From: Rhodospirillaceae bacterium
GTDB lineage: Bacteria; Pseudomonadota; Alphaproteobacteria; Reyranellales; Reyranellaceae
Direction of reading: 5' to 3'
Assembly (NCBI GenBank): GCA_009772935.1
Contig: WOUR01000021.1
Span: 28,418-92,417 of the forward strand
DNA length: 64,000 bases
Shown here: in pieces, positions 25,370-33,287 of the stretch
How the letters are laid out: every line of letters starts with the position of its first letter
How positions within the stretch are numbered: position 1 is the stretch's first letter
Position numbers and translations under genes: made by a program
Notes under the pieces: generated by a model
The model's input: only the letters and a program-made list of their open reading frames with translations
Told to the model about the DNA's origin: nothing
Database searches by the model: none

Positions 25370-26314
25370 GTGAACGGCCGTCATCGCTACCTCGTCTATG
25401 GCCTCGTGATCGAGAGCGAGTTGCCGCTGACGTCGGTGCACGAAGCGGCGAGCGGCGACGGCTGTGCCGACGTCACGCTCCTCGCCGGATCGCCCGACTA
25501 TTTCCGGGCCATCGTCCCCGGCGGCGCCTGCGATCCCGAGGACTGGATCGAACATGTCGTTCTCGACGACGGCAGCGTCTACATGAAGTCCAGCGATGTC
25601 TTCGAGGCGACGATCTCGGCGGATGGCCGGACCGCCGTCTGCCGCATGCAGGGCGACGTCGAGCAGCGGGCCTTCGAAGCCAACCTCCTGAACTTCGTCG
25701 TCAGCGCGTCGCTCACCTTGCAGGGCGAGGAGACGCTTCATGCGACCGTACTCGAGATGGAAGGCCGCGCTGTCGGACTGCTGGGCCAGAGTGGCGCCGG
25801 CAAGTCGACGCTCGCGGCCTACCTGATCAGCCGCGGCGCCGACCTGATCACCGACGACATGCTGCGCATGAGCTTCGCCGGTGACACGATCCTGGCGTAT
25901 CCCGGCCCCTATCGGCTGAAGCTGCTCGGCCAGCCCGCCATCGGTTTCCTGCCGGATGCCGTCGCCGACGGACATTTCAACGCGCTGAGCGGAAAGATCA
26001 TGGTCCGGCCGCGCCCCGATCTGCGCCGCCACCGTGCGCCAACGCGGCTCGCCGCATTGTTCCATCTTGGCGCCCCCGATGACGACACGATCACTGAGGT
26101 CTCGAGCGCCCGCCTGAACGGCCTGGAACTCGCGCGGACCCTGATGTCGTCGGCGATGGACACGCGGTACGCAGGCAGCAGCCGCATGGAGCACCAGATG
26201 CGCTTCGTCGCCCGCGTGGCGGATCTGCTGCCCGTCCACGCACTGCGCTATCCGCGGACCGTCGCGGCGCTCGACGGTGTCGCCCGCGAAATCCGCCGGA
26301 TCATCGGACCGTGA
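25370..26314 (+). CDS. HPr-kinase-like serine kinase of the RiPP locus
   Basis: A 314-residue protein in the HprK-related group found in lasso peptide clusters. The N-terminal half begins with NGRHRYLVYGLVIESELPL, the usual start for these proteins. Walker A is GQSGAGKST at about 142-150, followed by LISRGADLITDDMLRMSF, where the Asp-Asp pair resembles the HprK metal site. Related kinases (PadeK of paeninodin) phosphorylate a C-terminal Ser of the precursor. The precursor encoded here at 28866 ends in Ser. The GTG start has an excellent ribosome binding site. The stop overlaps the B2 start (GTGA at 26311-26314). Confidence 0.82.
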   Translation: MNGRHRYLVYGLVIESELPLTSVHEAASGDGCADVTLLAGSPDYFRAIVPGGACDPEDWIEHVVLDDGSVYMKSSDVFEATISADGRTAVCRMQGDVEQRAFEANLLNFVVSASLTLQGEETLHATVLEMEGRAVGLLGQSGAGKSTLAAYLISRGADLITDDMLRMSFAGDTILAYPGPYRLKLLGQPAIGFLPDAVADGHFNALSGKIMVRPRPDLRRHRAPTRLAALFHLGAPDDDTITEVSSARLNGLELARTLMSSAMDTRYAGSSRMEHQMRFVARVADLLPVHALRYPRTVAALDGVAREIRRIIGP

Positions 26315-26739
26315 ACCCGCTGGCCGCGTTCCTCGCCCTGCCGGGAAGCGACCGCCTGCTGCTGGTCAGGGCCGCCGCGACTCTGGTCGCCGTGCGCTGC
26401 GCCTTGCACCTCGTGTCGATCGAGCGGCTGCGCGCCTGGGCCGGCCATCTCCACGAAAGCAATCGGCCTGCCGACCGCATCATCTGGTCGGTCCGGACCG
26501 CCGCCCGTCGCGTCCCCGGCGCCACATGCCTTTCCTCGGCCCTCGCACTCCAGCGCCTGCTGTCGTCGGCCGGCCACCCGTCACAAGTCCACATCGGCGT
26601 TGCCCGCGACGCCTCCGGCTTCATGGCCCACGCGTGGCTCGTCCACGACGGTGTCGTGGTGATCGGCGAAGAAGAGCACGAACGCTACGCCCAGCTCACG
26701 GCATGGGACGCGGGCAAGACGTTGGGCTCGTCGGGCTAG
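26311..26739 (+). CDS. Lasso peptide biosynthesis B2 protein (leader peptidase)
   Basis: A 142-residue transglutaminase-like cysteine protease of typical B2 size. The catalytic triad candidates are Cys73 in VPGATCLSSALALQRLL, His107 in FMAHAWLV, and Asp113 two residues after the following His. B2 removes the leader peptide so that the new N-terminus can form the macrolactam. The GTG start overlaps the kinase stop, and its own TAG overlaps the GTG start of the cyclase by one base, so kinase, B2 and cyclase form a tightly coupled unit. Confidence 0.9.
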   Translation: MNPLAAFLALPGSDRLLLVRAAATLVAVRCALHLVSIERLRAWAGHLHESNRPADRIIWSVRTAARRVPGATCLSSALALQRLLSSAGHPSQVHIGVARDASGFMAHAWLVHDGVVVIGEEEHERYAQLTAWDAGKTLGSSG

Positions 26740-28472
26740 TGTTCGCGGCGCTCCTCAATGTCAGGGACGAGCCGATCGACTTGCGGCAGCTCCCGCCCGG
26801 CTTCGAAATCGTCGGCCGTGCCCGACGTGCTGCCCTCACCGCCGGGCCGGACAGCACGTCGGCCGCGCTGGCCGGGCGCTACTGGACCGTGGGCCGCTTC
26901 CGCCTCGACGCACGGCACGAACTCCGCGCCCGACTCGGCCCGTCCGCCGCTTCGGGGTCCGATGCGATGCTGTGCCTGCTGGCCTACGCGAAATGGGGCG
27001 AGTCCTTCACGGACTTCCTGGCCGGCGATTTCGCCTTCGTCCTGTGGGACGACGGTGCGCAGTGCCTGCTCGGCGTGCGCGACCAGATGGGCGTGCACAC
27101 CCTGTTCCATTCGAGGACTGCGGACGCCTGGCTCGTCGCCGATTCGCTCGACTGGATCGCCGGACGAGTGCCGGCCAGCGAAGCGCTCGACGACTACTGG
27201 ATCGCCGACTTCCTGGTCCTCGGCATGGCGCGCGAGTTCGAGCGCACCGTCTATCGCGACATCAAGCGGCTCGCGCCGGCGCATCTGATGAAACTCGGCG
27301 AGGGCGGTCTTTCGCTGCGCCGGTACTGGCGGCTCGATATCCCCGAACCGGTCTACCTGCCCCGGGCCGAAGCCTATTGCGAGCGCTTTCGCGAGCTGCT
27401 GTCGCGTGCGGTGGCGGACCGGCTGCCCGCAGGCAGGGTGGGCATCGCGATGAGCGGCGGCCTCGATTCGACGACCCTGGCGGCGACCGCGGTCGACGTG
27501 ACCGGCGATCCGTCACAAATCGTCGCGGAGTGCGAGCACTACGAACGGCTGATGCACATAAGGGAGGATCACTACGCCTCTCTCGCGGCAGGCCATATCG
27601 GAATCGAATTGCGCATCCGGCCGGCCGACGACATCGCCTACGACCCGCAGTGGCGCGCGCGGGAACTGCGGTCCCCCGAACCCATGACGGCGCTGATCAA
27701 TGCCCACGACATGCAACGCGTCGCGCGCGAGATGGGTGCGGCCGCCGCCGTCTGGCTGGACGGGGAAGGTCCGGACAATGCGCTCGTCCTCGAGCGGGAT
27801 GCCTATCTCGGATGGCTGCGTCGGCAGCGCTCCTGGCGACGGCTGGCGCAGGCGTTGGTCGGATACAGCGCGGCCAAGGGCCTCGCTGGCTGGGCGCAGA
27901 CGATCGGCCGCCACACCGGACTGCAACGTGAGGCGGAGTTGGAGCCATTCGACACGCTGCCGCGCTGGCTTCGGCGCGACTTCGCCGAGCGGCTGGCCCT
28001 GCCTGAACGGCAGGAATCGCTCGGCACGGGTGGTGACATGTCGCATCCCTGGCATCCGGCCTCGATCGGCTCGTTCACCAGCCCGATCTGGCAAAGCCAC
28101 TTCGACGTCCGTTCCTTCGAAGGAACGCTTGGCGGTTTCGAATGGCGCTATCCCTATCTCGACCTCCGGGTCCTCCAATTCATGTTGTCGGTTCCGCCGG
28201 TTCCCTGGGGCTGGAAGAAGCGGCTGATCCGCGAGGCCATGCGCGGCCGGCTGCCCCCGGAAGTGCTGGCCCGCCGGAAGACCCCGCTGGACTGCTATCC
28301 GGAAGTGGCGACGATCCGGGAAGTCGGCGTGCCGGTCCTGCCGGAGGGGCACCGGATCGCCCGCTACGTAGACCCGCGATTCCTGCCCGATCTCGGCGCC
28401 TCCGATCCCGATCTGGCGGTGTCCCTCAACGCCCATGCGCTGGACCACTGGCTCGCGCACCAACGCCAATGA
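26739..28472 (+). CDS. Asparagine synthase-like lasso cyclase (C protein)
   Basis: A 577-residue protein with an N-terminal glutaminase-like half (AGRYWTVGRFRLDARH, DFLAGDFAFVLWDD) and a C-terminal ATP-pyrophosphatase half with the PP-loop SGGLDST at about 239-245. The N-terminal nucleophile Cys that true asparagine synthetases have at position 2 is absent: the chain starts Met-Phe-Ala-Ala. That fits lasso cyclases, which activate an Asp or Glu side chain with ATP and join it to the freed N-terminus rather than using glutamine. WRYPYLDLRVLQFMLSVP is the conserved late motif. It starts at GTG 26739, with a one-base overlap with B2. Confidence 0.88.
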   Translation: MFAALLNVRDEPIDLRQLPPGFEIVGRARRAALTAGPDSTSAALAGRYWTVGRFRLDARHELRARLGPSAASGSDAMLCLLAYAKWGESFTDFLAGDFAFVLWDDGAQCLLGVRDQMGVHTLFHSRTADAWLVADSLDWIAGRVPASEALDDYWIADFLVLGMAREFERTVYRDIKRLAPAHLMKLGEGGLSLRRYWRLDIPEPVYLPRAEAYCERFRELLSRAVADRLPAGRVGIAMSGGLDSTTLAATAVDVTGDPSQIVAECEHYERLMHIREDHYASLAAGHIGIELRIRPADDIAYDPQWRARELRSPEPMTALINAHDMQRVAREMGAAAAVWLDGEGPDNALVLERDAYLGWLRRQRSWRRLAQALVGYSAAKGLAGWAQTIGRHTGLQREAELEPFDTLPRWLRRDFAERLALPERQESLGTGGDMSHPWHPASIGSFTSPIWQSHFDVRSFEGTLGGFEWRYPYLDLRVLQFMLSVPPVPWGWKKRLIREAMRGRLPPEVLARRKTPLDCYPEVATIREVGVPVLPEGHRIARYVDPRFLPDLGASDPDLAVSLNAHALDHWLAHQRQ

Positions 28473-28556
28473 GACGGCAAAATCAACGGCTTATCGCATT
28501 TGCTCCGCAAGAAATCTGTTGTTACCCTTTGCCTCGGCATCCTTGGGTCCATCGGC

Positions 28557-28835
28557 ATGAACGGGTCTCCCCTGCTCTACAAGAAATCGGCGCGGCAGGT
28601 TTCCTGCAAGATCAACGACGAAGTCGCGATCCTGGATCTGGACCGGGCGATCTACTTCGGCCTCCAGGGCGCAGGCGTCCACATCTGGGATTCGCTCGAG
28701 CAGCCCCGGTCGGTGGATGATCTTTGCGCTTCGGTGATGGCTGAATTCGAGGTATCGGAAGCAGCTTGCCAGGCGGACGTTGTGCAAATACTCGGAAGCC
28801 TCGAGGCCGAAGGCCTCATTGAAGCGACCCGATAG
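28557..28835 (+). CDS. PqqD-like B1 protein (RiPP recognition element)
   Basis: A 92-residue PqqD-family protein. The pattern is VSCKINDEVAILDLDRAIYF with GLQGAGVHIWDSLEQPRSVD and a C-terminal helix pair ending ILGSLEAEGLIEATR, as in stand-alone B1 proteins. B1 binds the leader of the precursor, using the Tyr-x2-Pro region, and presents it to B2. It starts at ATG 28557; the gene lies 84 bp after the cyclase and 30 bp before the precursor gene. Confidence 0.9.
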   Translation: MNGSPLLYKKSARQVSCKINDEVAILDLDRAIYFGLQGAGVHIWDSLEQPRSVDDLCASVMAEFEVSEAACQADVVQILGSLEAEGLIEATR

Positions 28836-28865
28836 AAGAGCCTCGTGAGGGTGAAAGGCTGATCC

Positions 28866-29081
28866 ATGACGGACGAACCGATGCAGACGGGCGAAGAAGC
28901 CTCGGCGCTTTCGCCTGCTTCCGCCAAGAAACCATATGAGCGCCCCGTTCTCACCAAGCTGGGCGCCCTGCGAGACGTGACGCTGACCATATGGACGTCC
29001 AAAGGCAACCGCGATGGCCGCAAGAACCGCAACACCGGCCGCGGCGGGATGAATGGCCTGTCCCGGGACGCCAATTCCTGA
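28866..29081 (+). CDS. Lasso-type RiPP precursor peptide (A)
   Basis: A 71-residue precursor. The leader carries the recognition motif Tyr24-x2-Pro27-x-Leu29-x3-Gly33-x5-Thr39 (KPYERPVLTKLGALRDVTL). Two cleavage registers fit a Thr at -2. With Thr39 at -2 the core starts at Thr41 and the only near acidic residue, Asp50, is position 10. With Thr41 at -2 the core starts at Trp43 and Asp50 is position 8, within the normal 7-9 range. The core is unusually long and basic (GRKNRNTGRGG) and ends in Ser71, a possible target for the kinase. The gene sits 30 bp after B1 and 18 bp before the nucleotidyltransferase. GAAAGG precedes the ATG. Confidence 0.82.
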   Translation: MTDEPMQTGEEASALSPASAKKPYERPVLTKLGALRDVTLTIWTSKGNRDGRKNRNTGRGGMNGLSRDANS

Positions 29082-29099
29082 ACCGCCCGCCTCGACGGC

Positions 29100-30254
29100 G
29101 TGAACGCCGGTGTCGAGGTGACGCCGGAGTTTCAGTTCCTTTGTCTTGCAGCACGGCCGCAGCCGGATTGGACGCGTCTGAGGGAATTGCTGCGCAAGGG
29201 CATCGATCATCGGGCCCTGATACGCCTCGCCGCAGGCCACGGCGTTCGGCCCTCCCTTTTGGACTGCCTCGGCGAGCTCTCGTGGGAAACCGTGCCGGGT
29301 GACGCAAAGGCCGATCTCGAGCATTTTCGCCAGAGCCACCTGCTGAAATCCCTGACGCTGGCAGGTGAACTGCACCGCCTGGCGGCTTCGCTGTCCGACC
29401 GCTCGATCCCCTTCGTCGCCTTCAAGGGACCGACCCTGGCCCTCGCCCTCTATGGCGGCCTCGCGGGGCGGGAATACAACGATGTCGACGTGATCGTGCC
29501 GCAGCAACGCATCGACGACGCCGAAGACGTGCTCGGGTCGATGGGGTACGCCAGCCCCCAGGGCGACAGGACGTTCCGGCGCGCTTTCCTCGCCTCTCAA
29601 CGACAATACGCCTTCGTTCGGGCCGACGATGGAGCCGCCATCGACCTGCATTGGGGGTTCTGCGGCACACATGTTCCCTTCCCGGTGGCGCCGGACGAGA
29701 TCTGGGACGATGCGCCCCTGCTCCCCGTCGGCGGTCGCGACGTGCCGGTCCTGTCCGCCCCGAACCTGGCCCTGCTGCTGGCCGGGCATGGCACGAAGGA
29801 GAACTGGGCCATGCTGAAGTGGGTGGGCGATTTCGCCCGCGTGATCGACCGCCATCGCGCCCTCGACTGGGGGACACTGCATGCGCGGGCACAGGCCCGG
29901 GGTTGCGGCGACGCGGTCCTTCTGGGGTGCGCGATGGCAGAGGCGCTGTTGGATGTCGCCGCTCCGCAGGCGATTGCGTCTCGCATCTCCGGCAGCGCGC
30001 GCGTGCGGAAACGGACCGCGGCGATGGCCGGGACGATGCGGCGGGGCCTGCCGCCACCGGCCCAGGTCGAGCACTTCGCCGACCTTCTCCTGTGCGACCG
30101 GCCGATCGACCGGGTCCGCGGAGCGCTGAAGCTGGTTTTCACCCCGACGGCGGGCGACTACGAGGCGATGAGACTCCCGCCCGCTCTCTGGAGCGCCTAC
30201 TATGCGAGCCGCCCCTGCCGGCTCGTCTTCAGAACCGCCGCCCGCCGTGCCTGA
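29100..30254 (+). CDS. Nucleotidyltransferase family protein of the RiPP locus (PF14907 type)
   Basis: A 384-residue protein with the catalytic patterns of the uncharacterised nucleotidyltransferase family: IPFVAFKGPTLALALYGGLA, then GREYNDVDVIVP with the metal-binding Asp-x-Asp at about 127-129, and IDLHWGFCGTHVPF. Proteins of this family accompany HprK-like kinases in some lasso clusters; in the pseudomycoidin system, the homologue was reported to act on the phosphorylated C-terminus. It starts at GTG 29100, 18 bp from the precursor stop, and ends the locus. No terminator is obvious behind it. Confidence 0.83.
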   Translation: MNAGVEVTPEFQFLCLAARPQPDWTRLRELLRKGIDHRALIRLAAGHGVRPSLLDCLGELSWETVPGDAKADLEHFRQSHLLKSLTLAGELHRLAASLSDRSIPFVAFKGPTLALALYGGLAGREYNDVDVIVPQQRIDDAEDVLGSMGYASPQGDRTFRRAFLASQRQYAFVRADDGAAIDLHWGFCGTHVPFPVAPDEIWDDAPLLPVGGRDVPVLSAPNLALLLAGHGTKENWAMLKWVGDFARVIDRHRALDWGTLHARAQARGCGDAVLLGCAMAEALLDVAAPQAIASRISGSARVRKRTAAMAGTMRRGLPPPAQVEHFADLLLCDRPIDRVRGALKLVFTPTAGDYEAMRLPPALWSAYYASRPCRLVFRTAARRA

Positions 30255-30418
30255 GTTCCCGCCGGACGGCCTCTGTAATGCCGCCATAATCAGGAGCCGT
30301 TAAGGGTTCGGTCCGAAAATTGCGGAAAACGCGATTGCCGCCACCCGAACGGCACGCCAGAAAGCGTCGCCGTAACGAGGCGGCCCAAAGAGGAGACTGC
30401 GCGATCAATACACAGTCC

Positions 30419-31567
30419 GTGCCCCGCCCCCGCCCTCCCTTCGAACGGATCGCACTCCTGCTGCAGGGCGGCGGCGCCCTTGGCTCCTACCAGGCCGGCG
30501 TCTATCAGGCGCTGGCCGAGGCCAACCTGCATCCCGACTGGGTCGCCGGAATCTCGATCGGCGCCATCAACTCGGCGCTGATCGCAGGAAATGCGCCGGA
30601 GCAGCGTGTCGAGAAGTTGCGCTCCTTCTGGGAGACCATCACCCGGTCGCCGCTGGGCGTGCCGATGATGAAGGGCTTCGACTTCAGCAGCGACATGGAA
30701 CGCCAGTTCGCGAACCAGCTCGGCTCGTTCGCGACGCTGATGTTCGGCGCGCCGGAGTTCTTCAAGCCGCGGTTCCCGCCACCGATCTTCACGCCCGCCG
30801 GCAATCCGGGCAATCTCGCCTACTACGACGTCTCGCCGCTCAAGACCTTGCTGGAGCAATTGGTCGACTTCGACCGGATCAACGCCAAGGAAATGCGCTT
30901 CAGCGTCGGCGCCACCAACGTCAAGACCGGCAATTTCATCTACTTCGACAACGACACCCACACGATCGGTCCGCAGCACGTCATCGCCAGCGGCTCGCTG
31001 CCGCCGGGCTTCCCCGCGGCCGAAGTGGATGGCGAGTTCTACTGGGACGGCGGCGTCGTCTCGAACACGCCGCTGCAATGGGTGCTCGACGCCCGCCCCC
31101 GCGCCGACACGCTCGCCTTCCAGATCGACCTGTGGAGCGCGCGCGGCGACCTTCCACGCGACATGGTCGAGGTCGACACGCGCATGAAGGACATCCGCTA
31201 CTCCAGCCGCACGCGCGCCGGCACGGACCAGTTCCGCCAGATGCAGGCGCTGCGGCGCGCCACCGCCAAGCTGTTGGCCGACATGCCGCCGGAGTTACGG
31301 CAGTCTCCCGAGGCCGAACTGGTCGCGCAGGAGGCCGACAGCAAGGTCTACAACATCATCCATACGATCTATCGCGCGCGGAAGTACGAGGGTTCGTCGA
31401 AAGACTACGAGTTCTCGCGCCGCACGATGGAGGAGCACTGGGAATCGGGCTACTCCGACATGACCCGCTCGCTCGAACATCCCGAGGTCTTGCAGCGTCC
31501 GACCAGTCCGGACGGCGTGTTCACTTTCGACCTGGTCCTGCAGGGCCGCAAGGAGCCCCAGAAATGA
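30419..31567 (+). CDS. Patatin-like phospholipase family protein (with DUF3734 tail)
   Basis: About 382 residues. The oxyanion motif is [20 protein letters not shown], the nucleophile elbow is [10 protein letters not shown] (Ser in Gly-x-Ser-x-Gly), and the catalytic Asp is in [10 protein letters not shown]. The C-terminal DUF3734 region ([15 protein letters not shown]) is complete. In alphaproteobacteria this form sits with acetoacetate decarboxylase and 3-hydroxybutyrate dehydrogenase, as here, and probably acts in polyhydroxybutyrate or lipid turnover. The start is unclear: GTG 30419 is used, but the best ribosome binding site (AAGAGGAG, 30388-30395) points to an ATC codon at 30404; a TTG at 30320 is also in frame. 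Confidence 0.88.
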   Translation: MPRPRPPFERIALLLQGGGALGSYQAGVYQALAEANLHPDWVAGISIGAINSALIAGNAPEQRVEKLRSFWETITRSPLGVPMMKGFDFSSDMERQFANQLGSFATLMFGAPEFFKPRFPPPIFTPAGNPGNLAYYDVSPLKTLLEQLVDFDRINAKEMRFSVGATNVKTGNFIYFDNDTHTIGPQHVIASGSLPPGFPAAEVDGEFYWDGGVVSNTPLQWVLDARPRADTLAFQIDLWSARGDLPRDMVEVDTRMKDIRYSSRTRAGTDQFRQMQALRRATAKLLADMPPELRQSPEAELVAQEADSKVYNIIHTIYRARKYEGSSKDYEFSRRTMEEHWESGYSDMTRSLEHPEVLQRPTSPDGVFTFDLVLQGRKEPQK

Positions 31568-32319
31568 AAATCGATGACGTCCGCAAGAACGCCTTCGCGA
31601 TGCCGCTCAACAACCCGAGCTATCCGAAGCCGCCCTACAAATTCTACAATCGTGAATTCGTTGTCATCACCTACCGCACCGATCCCGAGGTGCTGCGCGC
31701 GCTGGTGCCGGAGCCGCTGGAGGTCGTGGGCGACACGGTGAACTACGAGTTCATCCGCATGCCCGATTCGACGGGCTTCGGCGACTACACCGAGACCGGA
31801 CAGGTCATCCCGGTCCGCTTCAAGGACAAGGACGGCCTGACGCAGGAAGGCGGCTACGTGCACGCCATGTATCTCGACGACAATTCGCCGATCGCCGGCG
31901 GCCGCGAGATCTGGGGCTTCCCCAAGAAGCTCGCCACGCCGAAGATCAGCCACGAGAACGAGACGCTGGTCTGCACCCTGCATTACGGCTCGGTGCTCTG
32001 CGTGAGCGCCACCATGGGCTACAAGCATCGCGAGCTCGACCATGCACCGCTGATCAAGGCGCTGGCCAAGCCTGCCTTCATGATCAAGATCGTGCCGCAC
32101 GTCGACTGCACGCCCCGCATCTGCGAACTCGTGCGCTACTACTGCGAGGACGTGACCGTGAAGGGCGCGTGGACCGGCCCGGCGGCACTCCAGCTCTTCG
32201 ATCATGCCATGTGCGACGTCTCGCGCCTGCCGGTGCGGGAGGTCGTCTCGGCCAGCCACTATGTCACCGACCTGACGCTGGGCCTCGGTGAAGTGGTCTT
32301 CGACTATCTCTCAAAGTAA
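31564..32319 (+). CDS. adc: Acetoacetate decarboxylase
   Basis: A 251-residue protein of family length. The active-site region [17 protein letters not shown] holds the adjacent Lys pair (about 121-122), one of which forms the Schiff base. [20 protein letters not shown] and [20 protein letters not shown] are family signatures. It converts acetoacetate to acetone and CO2, or is a close homologue with another keto acid. It starts at the ATG overlapping the patatin stop (ATGA) and lies 22 bp before bdhA, so the three genes form an operon that would handle ketone bodies released from storage polymer. Confidence 0.92.
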   Translation: MKIDDVRKNAFAMPLNNPSYPKPPYKFYNREFVVITYRTDPEVLRALVPEPLEVVGDTVNYEFIRMPDSTGFGDYTETGQVIPVRFKDKDGLTQEGGYVHAMYLDDNSPIAGGREIWGFPKKLATPKISHENETLVCTLHYGSVLCVSATMGYKHRELDHAPLIKALAKPAFMIKIVPHVDCTPRICELVRYYCEDVTVKGAWTGPAALQLFDHAMCDVSRLPVREVVSASHYVTDLTLGLGEVVFDYLSK

Positions 32320-32341
32320 CCGGCACAGAGAAGGATCAGCC

Positions 32342-33124
32342 ATGTCGCGTTTCACGGGAAGAATTGCCATCGTCACCGGCGCCGCCTCGGGCATCGGCAA
32401 GGAAATCGCACTGCGTCTCGCCGCCGAAGGCGGGACGCCGGTCATTGCCGACCTCAATCTCGACGCCGCCACCGCGACCGCCGACGAGATCAAGGCCAAG
32501 GGTGGCGACGCCTTCGCCGTCGCCATGAACGTCACCGACGAGGCTCAGGTCGAGAAGGGTGTCGCCGACACCATCGCCAAGTACGGCAAGATCGACATCC
32601 TGGTCAGCAACGCCGGCATCCAGATCGTGAAGCCGCTGGTCGACTTCCCCTTCGCCGACTGGAAGAAACTGCTGTCGATCCATCTCGACGGCGCCTTCCT
32701 CACAACCAGGGCCTGCCTCAAGCACATGTACAAGGCCAAGTATGGCCGAGTGATCTACATGGGCTCCGTGCATTCCAAGGAAGCCTCGAAGCTCAAGGCA
32801 CCCTATGTCACGGCGAAGCACGGCCTGATCGGTCTCAGCAAGGTGTTGGCCAAGGAAGGCGCGGAATACAACGTGGCGTCCAACGTCGTGTGCCCGGGCT
32901 TCGTGCGCACGCCGCTGGTCGAGAAGCAGATCCCCGAGCAGGCGGCCGAGCTGAAGATCACCGAAGCAGAGGTGATCAAGAACGTCATGCTGAAGGACAC
33001 GATCGACGGACAGTTCACCACGACCGATGACGTGGCCGACGCCGTCCTCTTCTATGCCGCGGCCAAGAGCACCGTGCACAGCGGCCAGTCTGCCGTGGTC
33101 AGCCACGGCTGGTTCATGCAGTGA
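32342..33124 (+). CDS. bdhA: 3-hydroxybutyrate dehydrogenase
   Basis: A 260-residue SDR. The cofactor motif is [13 protein letters not shown], the Asn motif is [20 protein letters not shown], which is specific to the 3-hydroxybutyrate dehydrogenase group, and the catalytic Tyr-x3-Lys is [20 protein letters not shown]. The C-terminal [15 protein letters not shown] region (here [20 protein letters not shown]) and [15 protein letters not shown] also match. It oxidises D-3-hydroxybutyrate to acetoacetate with NAD. It is the last gene of the patatin-adc-bdhA operon; a GC-rich hairpin at 33157-33180 follows. Confidence 0.93.
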   Translation: MSRFTGRIAIVTGAASGIGKEIALRLAAEGGTPVIADLNLDAATATADEIKAKGGDAFAVAMNVTDEAQVEKGVADTIAKYGKIDILVSNAGIQIVKPLVDFPFADWKKLLSIHLDGAFLTTRACLKHMYKAKYGRVIYMGSVHSKEASKLKAPYVTAKHGLIGLSKVLAKEGAEYNVASNVVCPGFVRTPLVEKQIPEQAAELKITEAEVIKNVMLKDTIDGQFTTTDDVADAVLFYAAAKSTVHSGQSAVVSHGWFMQ

Positions 33125-33156
33125 GCGTGTTCGTGCAGTAGACCTGCCGAACTGTT

Positions 33157-33180
33157 GCCCCGCGGCCACGGTCGCGGGGC
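33157..33180 (+). terminator. Hairpin after bdhA, possible terminator without T-run
   Basis: A perfect 8-bp stem, GCCCCGCG (33157-33164) with CGCGGGGC (33173-33180), around an 8-base loop, lies 33 bases after the bdhA stop. The next bases are GAGCGCC, so there is no U-tract. It may still stop or stabilise the operon transcript. Confidence 0.4.
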
Positions 33181-33223
33181 GAGCGCCGTCGGGTTCCCTG
33201 GGAAGGCAACTTAATCCCCGCAA

Positions 33224-33277
33224 CCCTCGTTGGTCAGGCGTGCGTCCGTCAGCCCGGACGCTGTCACCCAACGAGGG
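33224..33277 (+). promoter_or_regulatory. Structured leader covering the ribosome binding site of the OmpA-type gene
   Basis: An outer stem of 10 perfect pairs, CCCTCGTTGG (33224-33233) with CCAACGAGGG (33268-33277), encloses an inner stem of 7 pairs, GCGTCCG (33242-33248) with CGGACGC (33255-33261). The only plausible Shine-Dalgarno sequence, GAGGGA at 33273-33278, is 10 bases before the ATG at 33288 and lies almost wholly in the right arm of the outer stem. The fold would block translation until melted or unfolded. Confidence 0.6.
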
Positions 33278-33287
33278 ATTATTGAAA

